From Sphingobacteriales bacterium (lineage in GTDB: Bacteria > Bacteroidota > Bacteroidia > Chitinophagales > Chitinophagaceae), in the NCBI GenBank assembly GCA_027491165.1, contig JAIXWS010000013.1, positions 1-64,000 of the forward strand: 64,000 bases of DNA. The letters are read 5' to 3'. The notes beneath the pieces were generated by a model. It had not been told where the DNA came from. It saw only the letters and a list, made by a program, of their open reading frames with translations, and ran no database searches. Shown here piece by piece: positions 18,264 to 26,311 of this stretch. The first letter of the stretch is position 1. Each line of letters starts with the position of its first letter. Both the position numbers and the translations under genes were made by a program.

Positions 18264-19124
18264 ATGATAGAATTACGCCCACAGCGGTTTCAGGTTTTGC
18301 CCTTAATCGTCAAAAATTTAATCATCATCAATGCCATTTTTTTATTACTAGATACCGCCTTAGAAAGGTACGGCATCAACTTGTCGCAATATCTTGGCTT
18401 ACATTATTGGAGCTCTCAATTTTTTGGTCCTTGGCAGCTCATCACCCACTTGTTTATGCATGGTAATTTTGGGCATTTATTTTTCAACATGTTTGCGCTT
18501 TGGATGTTTGGTAGCATTATTGAAAATATATGGGGGCCCAAACGTTTTTTGATTTTTTACTTTGTATGCGGCTTGGGTGCCGCACTTTGTCACCTAGCGG
18601 TTTTGGGTTTCGAGTTTGGTGCTATTGAAAAAGCATTTGCGATGTACCAGCAAAACCCAAGTGTTGATCAGTTTGCGCAATTTATTGGTCAGCATGTAGG
18701 GAATCCATCTGCTCTTGGATTTACGGATTTGTTGCGTGAGTGGGAAGGAGACCCGGCTAATCCCATTTTGCGTAACCAAGCATCTTTATTTATTGAACAA
18801 TATTTACATGGGGGCTTCGATCCCAATAGCCGTTCTGTTTTTGCAGGTATTATGGACCAAGCCACTGTAGGCGCATCTGGAGCCGTGTTTGGTGTGTTAT
18901 TTGCTTATGGTTTTCTGTTCCCTAATACCGAATTGTATATCTACTTTTTATTTCCGATTAAGGCAAAATATTTTGTGGCCCTTTATGCTGCTATCGAATT
19001 GTTTTCGGGTTTTAATAATTCTGCCGGCGATAATGTGGCTCATTTTGCACACCTTGGCGGTATGCTCTTTGCCTTTATATTGCTTAAGTATTGGCAGTCT
19101 AATAATCGCCAGCCTCTGTATTAA
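18264..19124 (+). CDS. Rhomboid intramembrane serine protease
   Basis: A 286-residue rhomboid with an intact catalytic dyad: Ser205 in GASGAVFG (203-210) and His263 in HFAHLGG (260-266), plus the oxyanion motif HGNFGHLFFN (66-75) in the second helix. An extra stretch of some 85 residues (about 115-200) between core helices is mostly hydrophilic, with an acidic/aromatic composition; such insertions occur in Bacteroidota homologues. It cleaves membrane-protein substrates in the inner membrane; the substrate is unknown. A catalytically dead rhomboid homologue follows 21 bases downstream. Confidence 0.92.
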   Translation: MIELRPQRFQVLPLIVKNLIIINAIFLLLDTALERYGINLSQYLGLHYWSSQFFGPWQLITHLFMHGNFGHLFFNMFALWMFGSIIENIWGPKRFLIFYFVCGLGAALCHLAVLGFEFGAIEKAFAMYQQNPSVDQFAQFIGQHVGNPSALGFTDLLREWEGDPANPILRNQASLFIEQYLHGGFDPNSRSVFAGIMDQATVGASGAVFGVLFAYGFLFPNTELYIYFLFPIKAKYFVALYAAIELFSGFNNSAGDNVAHFAHLGGMLFAFILLKYWQSNNRQPLY

Positions 19125-19145
19125 CCACTATTTTATTCTACGTAA

Positions 19146-19994
19146 ATGTCCGCTCGATCTTCCATTCAAAGGTTTCACATTCCCTCTTACAACCGCAATG
19201 CAGTTGTGCAGTTAATTGCCCTTTCGGGCTTAGGTTTTATTATTATTCATCTTATTTGGATTACGCTAATTGTGTATGCAGTGCCCGAGCAGCGCTCATT
19301 TGCACTGACTTTCGAATATATTGGCCTAGGCAGTTTAGATAGGCTCAAAAGTCGTTGGTGGACGATGTTTGCCTATGGCTGGTGCCATCGCGGATTTTGG
19401 GAGTGGCTCAGCAGTATGATGTGGCTTTATGCATTTGGTAATGTGGTGCAAAATTTGGTAGGGTATAAGCAAATTATCCCCTTGTTTGTCTATGGTGTTG
19501 TCGCGGGCGGATTGGCTTTTGCTGGTGTACAACTCCTTCCGGCAGCACTTATGCCTGATAATGCAATGGTCATGGGTGCGCAAGGGGGTATCATGGCTTT
19601 GATGGCAGCAGCCTTGACGCTATCGCCCAAATACAGAATTTATTTGAGCGATTATTTCAGTATTCCACTATTGTTGCTGGCAGGTATTTTTATTTTGCTC
19701 ATGATCATCAACTCGAATTTTGAAATAGCAACGATCAGCTTATTGGCTGCTGGTGCAGCAGTAGGCTTCGTTTATATTAAACTGTTGCAAAATGGCTTTC
19801 AGCCAGGCGCTTGGGCCTATCGATTGTATAATAAAATGGATACAGTGCTTAGTCCGCCGATTACAACAAAAGCAAGAGGCGTCAAACCCTTGAGCGAGCA
19901 AGCTATTGATAATATCCTAGACAAAATAAATGAAAAGGGTTACCATTCGCTTAGTCAATCAGAAAAAGATCAGCTTCGCGAAACGAGCCGCTAA
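19146..19994 (+). CDS. Rhomboid pseudoprotease (catalytic residues lost) with DUF6576-like tail
   Basis: A 282-residue six-helix rhomboid homologue. At the place of the catalytic GxSG it reads GAQGG (144-148), so Ser is Gln146; the His position in the last helix reads LLAAGAAVGF (199-208), placing Leu200 where His is expected; and the HxxxN motif of helix 2 is HRGFWEWLSS, with Glu86 and Ser90 replacing His and Asn. The overall fold motifs (WWTMFAYGWCH, LYAFGN) remain. The soluble C-terminus LSEQAIDNILDKINEKGYHS (249-268) matches the short tail domain found on many Bacteroidota rhomboids. It is therefore probably a non-proteolytic partner or substrate adaptor of the adjacent active enzyme, with which it is likely co-transcribed. 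Confidence 0.85.
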   Translation: MSARSSIQRFHIPSYNRNAVVQLIALSGLGFIIIHLIWITLIVYAVPEQRSFALTFEYIGLGSLDRLKSRWWTMFAYGWCHRGFWEWLSSMMWLYAFGNVVQNLVGYKQIIPLFVYGVVAGGLAFAGVQLLPAALMPDNAMVMGAQGGIMALMAAALTLSPKYRIYLSDYFSIPLLLLAGIFILLMIINSNFEIATISLLAAGAAVGFVYIKLLQNGFQPGAWAYRLYNKMDTVLSPPITTKARGVKPLSEQAIDNILDKINEKGYHSLSQSEKDQLRETSR

Positions 19995-20013
19995 ATTTTA
20001 TCCAAGACATTTT

Positions 20014-20040
20014 TGTCAGCGTCAATTTGACTAAATGACA
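20014..20040. promoter_or_regulatory. Nested inverted repeats upstream of clpP
   Basis: An 11-base palindrome GTCAATTTGAC (20021-20031) is flanked by TGTCA (20014-20018) and TGACA (20036-20040), giving four GTCA/TGAC half-sites in 27 bases. This could be a regulator or enhancer-binding site, or part of a weak terminator for the rhomboid pair. Confidence 0.35.
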
Positions 20041-20052
20041 TTAATTTTATTT

Positions 20053-20068
20053 TGGCGTTTAAATTGCA
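20053..20068 (+). promoter_or_regulatory. Sigma-54-like -24/-12 element before clpP
   Basis: TGGCGTTTAAATTGCA keeps GG and GC at the correct sigma-54 spacing and matches TGGC and TTGCA of the consensus TGGCACRNNNNTTGCW. The predicted start would be about 30 bases before the clpP ATG. An overlapping imperfect housekeeping box, TTATTTTG (20047-20054), with TTTG at 20026-20029 is the alternative reading. Confidence 0.35.
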
Positions 20069-20109
20069 CCTATATCAAGAATACTTTTTAACTCTTAAAA
20101 AAATAAAAC

Positions 20110-20808
20110 ATGAACAATAATGAATTCCGCAAATATGCTATCAAGCATCATGGCATCAGTAGCCTTACTGTAGATAGTTATACCGCTGCTGTAAACAGGA
20201 AAATGCCCAGCAATCTTACGCCCTATATTTTAGAAGAAAGACAATTACATGGCACAACCATTGACGTGTTCTCGCGTTTGATGATGGATCGCATTATTTT
20301 TTTGGGCGAAGGAATTAATGATTATGTTGCCAATGTGGTAACCGCCCAAATGCTTTTTTTAGAAAGTGCAGATCGCAATCGTGACATTCAAATGTACCTC
20401 AATAGTCCAGGTGGCAGCGTTTATGCTGGCTTGGGTATTTATGATACCATGCAAATTATCAATCCGGATGTGTCTACTATTTGTACGGGTATCGCAGCAT
20501 CAATGGGTGCTGTGTTGATGTGTGCGGGTGCAAAAGGAAAACGCACGGCACTAAAGCATAGCAGGGTAATGATTCATCAGCCATTGGGTGGTGCTGAGGG
20601 TCAAGCAAGTGATATTGAAATTACCGCTCGTGAGATTGGTAAATTGAAAAAAGAACTGTACGAAATCATTGCGGAGCATAGTGGGCAGAAATTCTCTAAA
20701 GTTGAAAAAGATAGCGACCGCGATTATTGGATGACCGCCAAAGAAGCAAAGGATTACGGCATGATTGACGAGGTGCTCGAACGCAATCCACGTAAGAAAT
20801 TAGCTTAA
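20110..20808 (+). CDS. clpP: ATP-dependent Clp protease proteolytic subunit
   Basis: The serine-protease barrel of ClpXP/ClpAP. In the 232-residue chain the triad is Ser131 (GIAASMGAV), His156 (SRVMIHQPLGG) and Asp near residue 201 (EKDSDRDYWMTAKEA), with NSPGGSVYAGL (98-108) forming the substrate strand. The N-terminus is about 35 residues longer than E. coli mature ClpP, with a propeptide-like region. clpX is not adjacent in this window. The upstream region carries inverted repeats and a sigma-54-like element, hinting at regulation; a strong hairpin closes the unit. Confidence 0.96.
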   Translation: MNNNEFRKYAIKHHGISSLTVDSYTAAVNRKMPSNLTPYILEERQLHGTTIDVFSRLMMDRIIFLGEGINDYVANVVTAQMLFLESADRNRDIQMYLNSPGGSVYAGLGIYDTMQIINPDVSTICTGIAASMGAVLMCAGAKGKRTALKHSRVMIHQPLGGAEGQASDIEITAREIGKLKKELYEIIAEHSGQKFSKVEKDSDRDYWMTAKEAKDYGMIDEVLERNPRKKLA

Positions 20809-20829
20809 TAAAAGTTTTATCTACAAGGC

Positions 20830-20870
20830 AAACAACTAAGGCATTCTTATCTAGAATGCCTTAGTTGTTT
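20830..20870 (+). terminator. Long perfect hairpin after clpP
   Basis: An 18-bp perfect inverted repeat (20830-20847 with 20853-20870), loop TATCT, starts about 20 bases after the clpP stop codon. It is not followed by a T tract, but its stem strength suggests termination or 3'-end protection. Confidence 0.7.
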
Positions 20871-21188
20871 ACTAACTCTTGCTAAGCCTATAGGGTTTAT
20901 TTTACACCCTATTTCTGTAGCGCATCGTTAATCGGTTTCGTCTGACTCCTTTTACAGCCTTGATTTCATGTAAACAAACGTCTTATTGGGGTATAGGTGC
21001 ATGGTTTGTTGCTGCGTGCATTGCTTGTGTAGCAATAGACCCATCTTATAAAACTGTATTTTAATTGTTTATAAATGATGCTTTGTGTGAAAAGCATAAA
21101 AATATCAAATATTTAAGCCTGTTTTCTCATTCGGTTCTATTCAATATTGTTTTCGGATTTATTTTGAAAACATTTATGGCAGAGCGAG
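20871..21188. other. Stretch of about 320 bases without a supported gene
   Basis: Between the clpP hairpin and the lutB promoter I see no convincing ORF, RNA fold or repeat. The frame of lutB stays open back to 21065, but that extension is hydrophobic and unlike the family, so it is treated as non-coding. Confidence 0.5.
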
Positions 21189-21196
21189 TATATTTG
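21189..21196 (+). promoter_or_regulatory. lutB promoter -7 box immediately before the start codon
   Basis: TATATTTG matches TAnnTTTG and ends seven bases before the preferred ATG at 21203, implying a leaderless mRNA. TTTG at 21163-21166 is 22 bases upstream, three more than the ideal spacing. Confidence 0.45.
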
Positions 21197-21202
21197 CTAT
21201 CA

Positions 21203-22588
21203 ATGAATCAGCAGCAATCCATTTTCTTAGCCAAGAGTGAGGTTAAAACCCACGACCTTGAACACAAGCGCAAAATTTCGTGGAATATCCAGAAATATAA
21301 TGCTTCAGTGCTTAAGGGTAAAGAGCAATTTGCAGAGCTTGAGTTGGCGCGCAAAAAAGCAAAAAATATTAAATGGAAAGCCATTGAAGAATTAGATAGA
21401 CATTTAGAAGTCTTTGAAAAAAATTTCACAGCCAAAGGTGGAAAATTACTTTGGGCCAACGATGCAGAAGAAGCACAGCAGCACATCATTAAAATTTGCA
21501 CAGAAAAAAACACCACGCAGATTGTAAAATCTAAGTCGATGGTAACGGAGGAAATACACCTCAACGAATTTTTGGAAGCGCATGGGATTGAATCTGTAGA
21601 AACAGATCTCGGTGAATATATTCAGCAGCTAGATGGCGAAGCGCCCTATCATATTGTAACGCCGGCTATGCACAAAAGTAAAGAGGATGTTGCTAAGCTC
21701 TTTCATGAAAAATTAGGCACACCCTCTAATCTTAGCCCTACACAATTAACCCTTGTTGCGCGCGAAAAATTGCGCAGCAAATACCAAACAGCACAGATAG
21801 GTATAACAGGAGCAAATTTTTGGATTGCAGATGCTGGCGCCATTTCTGTTACAGAAAACGAAGGAAATGCTCGTTTGACAACAGCTTTGCCTAAAGTGCA
21901 TATTGCTATTGTTGGTATTGAAAAAGTGCTGCCAAGTATCAAAGATTTGAATTTGTTTTTGCCTTTATTGGCCACTTTTGGTACAGGACAAAAAGTGACT
22001 TCATACAATACCTTGTTCAGTGGGCCCAAGCAAAAAAATGAGCAAGATGGTCCCGATGAGATGTATGTCATTATGTTGGATAATGGGCGAACAAATTTAT
22101 TAGCAGATATTAGTGTGCGTGAAAGCATGTATTGCATTCGCTGTGGATCCTGCCTCAATGCCTGCCCCATTTATAAAAATATCGGAGGCCATGCCTATGG
22201 CGCAACGTATAGTGGGCCAATTGGCGCCGTTATTACCCCTCATATGAAAGGCATGGAGGAGTATAAGCACTTGAGCTACGCCTCAAGTCTCTGTGGCAAT
22301 TGTACAGAAGTGTGCCCCCTTAAAATCAACATACACTCTATGTTATTAGCCAATAGGCAAGCATCTGTAAACGCTGGTTTGAATGGATTTCAGGAAAATA
22401 TGGGTTGGGCCTTGTGGCAAAAAGGAATGATGAATCGTAAGCTTATAGGACTAGCAGGACAGGGAATAAAAAATAAAGTATTTCATTCTGTTTTTAGCAA
22501 AAGCTGGGCTAATAGGCGTGAAGAGATACAGTTTCCAAAACAAACCTTTCAACAGTTGTTTGCCGAGCGTAATAAAAAAGAATCCTAG
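21203..22588 (+). CDS. LutB-like lactate-utilisation iron-sulfur protein
   Basis: The 461-residue form starting at ATG 21203 (MNQQQSIFLAKS) fits the family length; longer in-frame starts at 21176 and 21065 add hydrophobic residues not expected in LutB. The N-terminal LUD domain carries GITGANFWIADAGAISVTENEGN-type motif (key residues TGANF and TENEGN), and two ferredoxin-like clusters follow: CIRCGSCLNACP near residue 310 and CGNCTEVCPLKI near 362, enough for two [4Fe-4S] centres. In LutABC these proteins oxidise L-lactate. lutA and lutC homologues are not adjacent; instead three envelope-type genes follow closely, with a FemAB-like gene starting directly at its end. Confidence 0.88.
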   Translation: MNQQQSIFLAKSEVKTHDLEHKRKISWNIQKYNASVLKGKEQFAELELARKKAKNIKWKAIEELDRHLEVFEKNFTAKGGKLLWANDAEEAQQHIIKICTEKNTTQIVKSKSMVTEEIHLNEFLEAHGIESVETDLGEYIQQLDGEAPYHIVTPAMHKSKEDVAKLFHEKLGTPSNLSPTQLTLVAREKLRSKYQTAQIGITGANFWIADAGAISVTENEGNARLTTALPKVHIAIVGIEKVLPSIKDLNLFLPLLATFGTGQKVTSYNTLFSGPKQKNEQDGPDEMYVIMLDNGRTNLLADISVRESMYCIRCGSCLNACPIYKNIGGHAYGATYSGPIGAVITPHMKGMEEYKHLSYASSLCGNCTEVCPLKINIHSMLLANRQASVNAGLNGFQENMGWALWQKGMMNRKLIGLAGQGIKNKVFHSVFSKSWANRREEIQFPKQTFQQLFAERNKKES

Positions 22589-22592
22589 TTTT

Positions 22593-23504
22593 TTGACCCC
22601 TAAAACAGCATACCAATCGATTGCTCATTTATTGCCATTGTTTCATCAACCATGGTGGTTAGATGCTGTATGCAAAGGTGGTTGGGATGTAGCTATCCTA
22701 AAAGAACAAGAAAAAGTACTCGCTGCTTGGCCCTATCAAGTTGAGCAAAAATGGGGCTTTAGTTTGCTGCGCAACCCCCCATTTACGCCATATTTGGGCC
22801 CTATATCCCTAAGCGAAAAGCCACTTAGTGAAGACTGGGTAGAAGATTTATATCGGCAATTACCCAAAGTGCATTTTGCGCAATGGACCTGCCTGCCTGA
22901 GTTTACACAAAAGTCTTTGGTTCGGTTCAAAAATAGCAAACAGCAGCAAAGGGTAACTTATTGCATTGAACTGAAGTTGTCAGAGGAAGAGCTATGGCAA
23001 AACATGCATCCGAAAAGAAGGAATGCTATTCGGAAGGCCCAGTCTGATTTGGTTGTTCAGTCTAAGATGATGGATGTGGATGATTTTGTAGACTGGCAAA
23101 AATTGGCCTTTGACGAAAAGAAAAGTAGGTACCCTTTTACTGCGGCCTTTCTCAAACCTGTAATCGATAAGGCTTCAGAGCAAAAAGCCTCACTTAATTA
23201 CAGTGTTAGCGATAAAAGCGGAAATGAATTAGGTCAAATTTGGTTGGCTTTTGATGCTTCAAAAGTGTATTATTTACTCAGTGCTACACCAGCCCAAACG
23301 CATCGCGGCGCGATTGCATTGTTGCTATGGACTGCTATACTAGAGTCTAAAAAAATGGGCTTGGAGACTTTTGATTTTGAAGGGAGTATGGATGATGGGA
23401 TCGCTCATTTTTTTCATCGCTTTGGAGGCATAAAGAAAAGCTATCCAAATTATAGCATTGCCCATTCCTTCCTTTGGCAATGGAAACAAAAACTATTCGG
23501 CTAA
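22593..23504 (+). CDS. FemAB/GNAT-like acyl- or aminoacyl-transferase
   Basis: A product of about 303 residues if begun at TTG 22593, four bases after the lutB stop; the frame is also open to a GTG at 22518 inside lutB, so the start is uncertain. Motifs are WWLDAV and the LRNPPFTPYLGP segment near the N-terminus, the central MHPKRRNAIRKA helix, and the GNAT-like C-terminal part with LGQIWLAFD, AIALLLWTAI and FDFEGSMDDGIAHFFHRFGG. This arrangement matches FemAB-related proteins that add amino acids or acyl groups to cell-wall or polysaccharide precursors. The close deacetylase and methyltransferase neighbours suggest a glycan-modifying role (inference). Confidence 0.78.
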   Translation: MTPKTAYQSIAHLLPLFHQPWWLDAVCKGGWDVAILKEQEKVLAAWPYQVEQKWGFSLLRNPPFTPYLGPISLSEKPLSEDWVEDLYRQLPKVHFAQWTCLPEFTQKSLVRFKNSKQQQRVTYCIELKLSEEELWQNMHPKRRNAIRKAQSDLVVQSKMMDVDDFVDWQKLAFDEKKSRYPFTAAFLKPVIDKASEQKASLNYSVSDKSGNELGQIWLAFDASKVYYLLSATPAQTHRGAIALLLWTAILESKKMGLETFDFEGSMDDGIAHFFHRFGGIKKSYPNYSIAHSFLWQWKQKLFG

Positions 23505-23507
23505 ACT

Positions 23508-24797
23508 ATGCATATTGTCATCATCGTATCAGAAATATCTAGCCGCTTGACTTATGTCTGCGATTGGATTTTTGTGCAACAGTTAGGAGTTGACTATAAG
23601 TTTTGTACGAATAAGACAGAGGAACAAGAGGCCTTATTGACCATAGACTACACCAATAAAGTCAGTAATTTTTCGGTGCCTAATATTGGATTGTTGTTTG
23701 CAAATAGCATTGAACAACAAAGCATACATACGGGCCTTTGGAATGAATTGCCCACGCTCTTTGCTGCACAGGACGCCGACCATGTACTGCCCTTTGACCT
23801 TTTTTCAGCAGTGTTTTATTTAATTAGTCGCTACGAAGAGTATGTTCCTTTTGTTCCTGATAGGCATCATCGCTATCCGGCTACAGAAAGTATTTTATTT
23901 AAGGCCGGTTTATTAGAAAGGCCAATTATTGATGAATGGCTTTTTGCCCTCTCAAAGCTATTAAGGGATAAAGGCCTTTCGATACATCAAAAATCCTTCG
24001 AATTTTTACCAACCTATGATATTGATATTGCCTGGAGTTTTAAACATAAAGGATTAAAACGCACGATGGGCGGCTATCTGAGGGATATAGCAAAAAATAA
24101 TTTTGAGTCTTTAAAAGAACGTACTGCAGTCTTGCAGGCTAAGAAAAAGGATCCCTATTTTAGTTTTGATGTGACAGATAGGCTGCATCGAGATAACGAG
24201 CTAGAGCCCTTGTATTTCATTTTGGCCGCAGCCCAAAACACTGCTTGGGACAAGCATATATTGCCATCCAATAAACATATGAGTGCTTTGATCCAAAGCC
24301 TTGCACAACAATACAAGATTGGAATACATCCGTCTTATCATGCCAACGCACAACCGCATTTATTCAGGGAAGAACAAAAAACATTATCGACAATATCGGG
24401 CCAGCAGATGGATATTTCCCGACAACATTATATCAAGGTAGAATGGCCCAAAACCTACAGAGCCCTTCTTGAGATGGATATTCGGCAAGACTATTCTATG
24501 GGATATAGCACACATTTGGGTTTTCGGGCCGGAACAAGCAGATCTTTTTTTTGGTACGATTTGTTGGCAGAAGCACCAACTCAATTGCACATTTTCCCTT
24601 TCTGCTTTATGGATACAACGGCTCATTACGAGATGGGCTTGTCGGTCGAGGAGGCATTTGAAAAGCTGCATTATTTTAAAAATAGCTTACAAAAAATCAA
24701 TGGACTCATGCTTACGGTATTCCATAATTTTTCTTTAGGTACCGATAAGGAATGGATAGGGTGGAATGAAGCTTATGCCGATTTTATAAAGAAATAA
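23508..24797 (+). CDS. Polysaccharide deacetylase family protein with DUF7033-like N-terminus
   Basis: A 429-residue protein, no signal peptide. The first ~150 residues resemble the DUF7033 domain that precedes a NodB-like deacetylase in Bacteroidota, including FDLFSAVFYLISRYEEY (around 98-114). The second part opens with the metal-binding acidic strand LPTYDIDIAWSFKHK (about 167-181) and continues with GIHPSYHAN (His residues of the metal site) and STHLGFRAGTSR typical of these enzymes. Expected activity is hydrolytic removal of N- or O-acetyl groups from a polysaccharide. Gene spacing is three bases on either side, so it lies in one operon with the FemAB-like and methyltransferase genes. 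Confidence 0.85.
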   Translation: MHIVIIVSEISSRLTYVCDWIFVQQLGVDYKFCTNKTEEQEALLTIDYTNKVSNFSVPNIGLLFANSIEQQSIHTGLWNELPTLFAAQDADHVLPFDLFSAVFYLISRYEEYVPFVPDRHHRYPATESILFKAGLLERPIIDEWLFALSKLLRDKGLSIHQKSFEFLPTYDIDIAWSFKHKGLKRTMGGYLRDIAKNNFESLKERTAVLQAKKKDPYFSFDVTDRLHRDNELEPLYFILAAAQNTAWDKHILPSNKHMSALIQSLAQQYKIGIHPSYHANAQPHLFREEQKTLSTISGQQMDISRQHYIKVEWPKTYRALLEMDIRQDYSMGYSTHLGFRAGTSRSFFWYDLLAEAPTQLHIFPFCFMDTTAHYEMGLSVEEAFEKLHYFKNSLQKINGLMLTVFHNFSLGTDKEWIGWNEAYADFIKK

Positions 24798-24800
24798 TGA

Positions 24801-25493
24801 ATGATGGATATTTTAGGTAGAGCGATTTCCGAATACTTTTATGGGGGCAAAGAATACAAATTGTGGGTTCACGATAATCATGGCCCCAAAGTGGAAATGA
24901 TTGTCCCAATTTATTTTCGTAGCCCAGAGGCCATGCCCGATTTAGAGCTCATGGCTATTGATATGTGTAAAGGCAAGACTTTAGATATTGGCGCTGGTGC
25001 AGGTAGTCATGCGCTGTTGTTGCAAGAAAAGGGTATAGACGTTACGGCCATTGATATTTCGGAAGGGGCCGTTGAGGTCATGAAAGAGCGTGGAGTGAAA
25101 AAAGCCTTTGTTCAAGATGTTTTTGAAATGAAGCAGGAGAAGTTTGATACCCTTTTATTGTTGATGAATGGCATCGGCTTGGTGCAAACAATTGAAGGGT
25201 TGAATCGATTTTTACAAGAGGCCAAAACAATGTTGAAAAAGGGCGGGCAATTACTGTTTGATTCTTCTGATGTGGCTTATTTATACGAAGAGGGGCTACC
25301 CCAATTGCCTCATTACTATGGCGAGGTCAAATGTTGCTACGAATATCGTCGTCAAAAGTCGGAATGGTTTTCTTGGTTGTATATTGATGAACGAACACTT
25401 CGTGAAGTTGCTTTGGACAATGGTTTTGATACTAAGCTTTTGTTTGTTGATGAGTCAGGACAATATCTAGCAAAGCTTACTTTGTCGAAATAG
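24801..25493 (+). CDS. SAM-dependent class I methyltransferase
   Basis: A 230-residue Rossmann methyltransferase: motif I TLDIGAGAGSHALLL (about 59-73), acidic residue after strand 2 in VTAIDISEGAV, motif II/III around FDTLLLLMNGIGLVQTIEG. The N-terminal DILGRAISEYFYGG segment and the tail differ from well-known small-molecule methyltransferases, so the substrate is open. ATG 24801 or 24804 could be used. It is the last gene of the row that begins with lutB and its end overlaps convergent aroE by 17 bases. Confidence 0.85.
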   Translation: MMDILGRAISEYFYGGKEYKLWVHDNHGPKVEMIVPIYFRSPEAMPDLELMAIDMCKGKTLDIGAGAGSHALLLQEKGIDVTAIDISEGAVEVMKERGVKKAFVQDVFEMKQEKFDTLLLLMNGIGLVQTIEGLNRFLQEAKTMLKKGGQLLFDSSDVAYLYEEGLPQLPHYYGEVKCCYEYRRQKSEWFSWLYIDERTLREVALDNGFDTKLLFVDESGQYLAKLTLSK

Positions 25494-26235
25494 TATCTTT
25501 AATCGCTTCTTGGTCATTCCAAATTGCCCAACTTTTCTCTGCTTGTAAATGGAGCATTTCTAATCCGTTTTTTACCAAGGCATTTCGTGCTTTTCCTTTT
25601 TGTAAAAACATCGTTTCTTCTGGGTTATAAATAAGGTCAAAAAGCAAATGCTCCTTTGTTAGAAATGAGTAGGGAATATTAGGGCATTCATTTGTGTTGG
25701 GGTGCATACCCAGCGGTGTAGTATTGACAATTAGTAGATGTTCTTGAATTGTTTTGGCCTCTATGCCTTCATAAGACAGATTGGCCTTGCCGCTGGCAGA
25801 AACCAATTGATAGGCAATGCCAAGTTCCGACAGTGCATAGCAAACCGCTTTTGAAGAACCCCCTGTTCCTAATACAAGCGCTTTGTTTATATCTTTTCTT
25901 AGTAAGGGTTTTAGGCTTTCGGCAAATCCAATGTAATCTGTATTGAATCCATACAATTCACCATTGACTATTTTAATGCAATTGACCGCACCTATGTTTT
26001 TGGCGGATGTGCTTATTTTCTTTAAAAAAGGAATGACACTGCTTTTGTAAGGAATGGTTACGTTGAGGCCCTTTAGGTTTTCCGTTTCTTTGATTAGTTT
26101 TTCGAGTGCTGATATAGAAGCAATAGGAAAGCTATTGTAGCGAGCATTCAATTGTTCTTGAGTAATTTTTTCATGGAAATAGCCTGGCGAAAAACTATGG
26201 CTGAGCGGATATCCAATGAGTCCATATTCCTGCAT
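25477..26235 (-). CDS. aroE: Shikimate dehydrogenase
   Basis: NADPH-dependent reduction of 3-dehydroshikimate in the aromatic pathway. The 252-residue protein has the substrate motif GYPLSHSFSP (8-17), catalytic Lys64 in NVTIPYK and Asp100 in NTDYIGF, and the nucleotide loop GTGGSSKAV (123-131). Slightly short relative to E. coli AroE, as usual in Bacteroidota. The start codon lies 13 bases after a strong hairpin with a T tract on the same strand, leaving no room for a separate promoter. Confidence 0.94.
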   Translation of the reverse strand: MQEYGLIGYPLSHSFSPGYFHEKITQEQLNARYNSFPIASISALEKLIKETENLKGLNVTIPYKSSVIPFLKKISTSAKNIGAVNCIKIVNGELYGFNTDYIGFAESLKPLLRKDINKALVLGTGGSSKAVCYALSELGIAYQLVSASGKANLSYEGIEAKTIQEHLLIVNTTPLGMHPNTNECPNIPYSFLTKEHLLFDLIYNPEETMFLQKGKARNALVKNGLEMLHLQAEKSWAIWNDQEAIKDTISTK

Positions 26236-26247
26236 AAGTATTCATTG

Positions 26248-26285
26248 AAAAAGCGATTGCATTTTTAAGAAATGACAATCGCTTT
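26248..26285 (-). terminator. Hairpin between the ComA-like gene and aroE
   Basis: On the minus strand AAAGCGATTG pairs with CAATCGCTTT, extended inward by AAATG/CATTT with one bulge, and is followed by TTTTTC. It follows the ComA-like stop codon by 27 bases and ends just before the aroE start, so it is either a terminator or an attenuator controlling aroE. Confidence 0.7.
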
Positions 26286-26311
26286 GTTAATATTAAATGA
26301 TCAATCCATCA

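Noticed and set aside
21001..21051. Cys-rich 16-codon frame (five Cys) in the gap before lutB
   Set aside because: Too short and no promoter or conserved context; chance run of TGT/TGC codons is the simplest explanation.
21065..21202. N-terminal extension of LutB to a TTG at 21065
   Set aside because: Adds a hydrophobic stretch absent from the family; a promoter box at 21189-21196 lies inside it.
25477..25493. 17-base overlap of the convergent methyltransferase and aroE genes
   Set aside because: Both ends are supported by their families; short convergent overlaps are ordinary.
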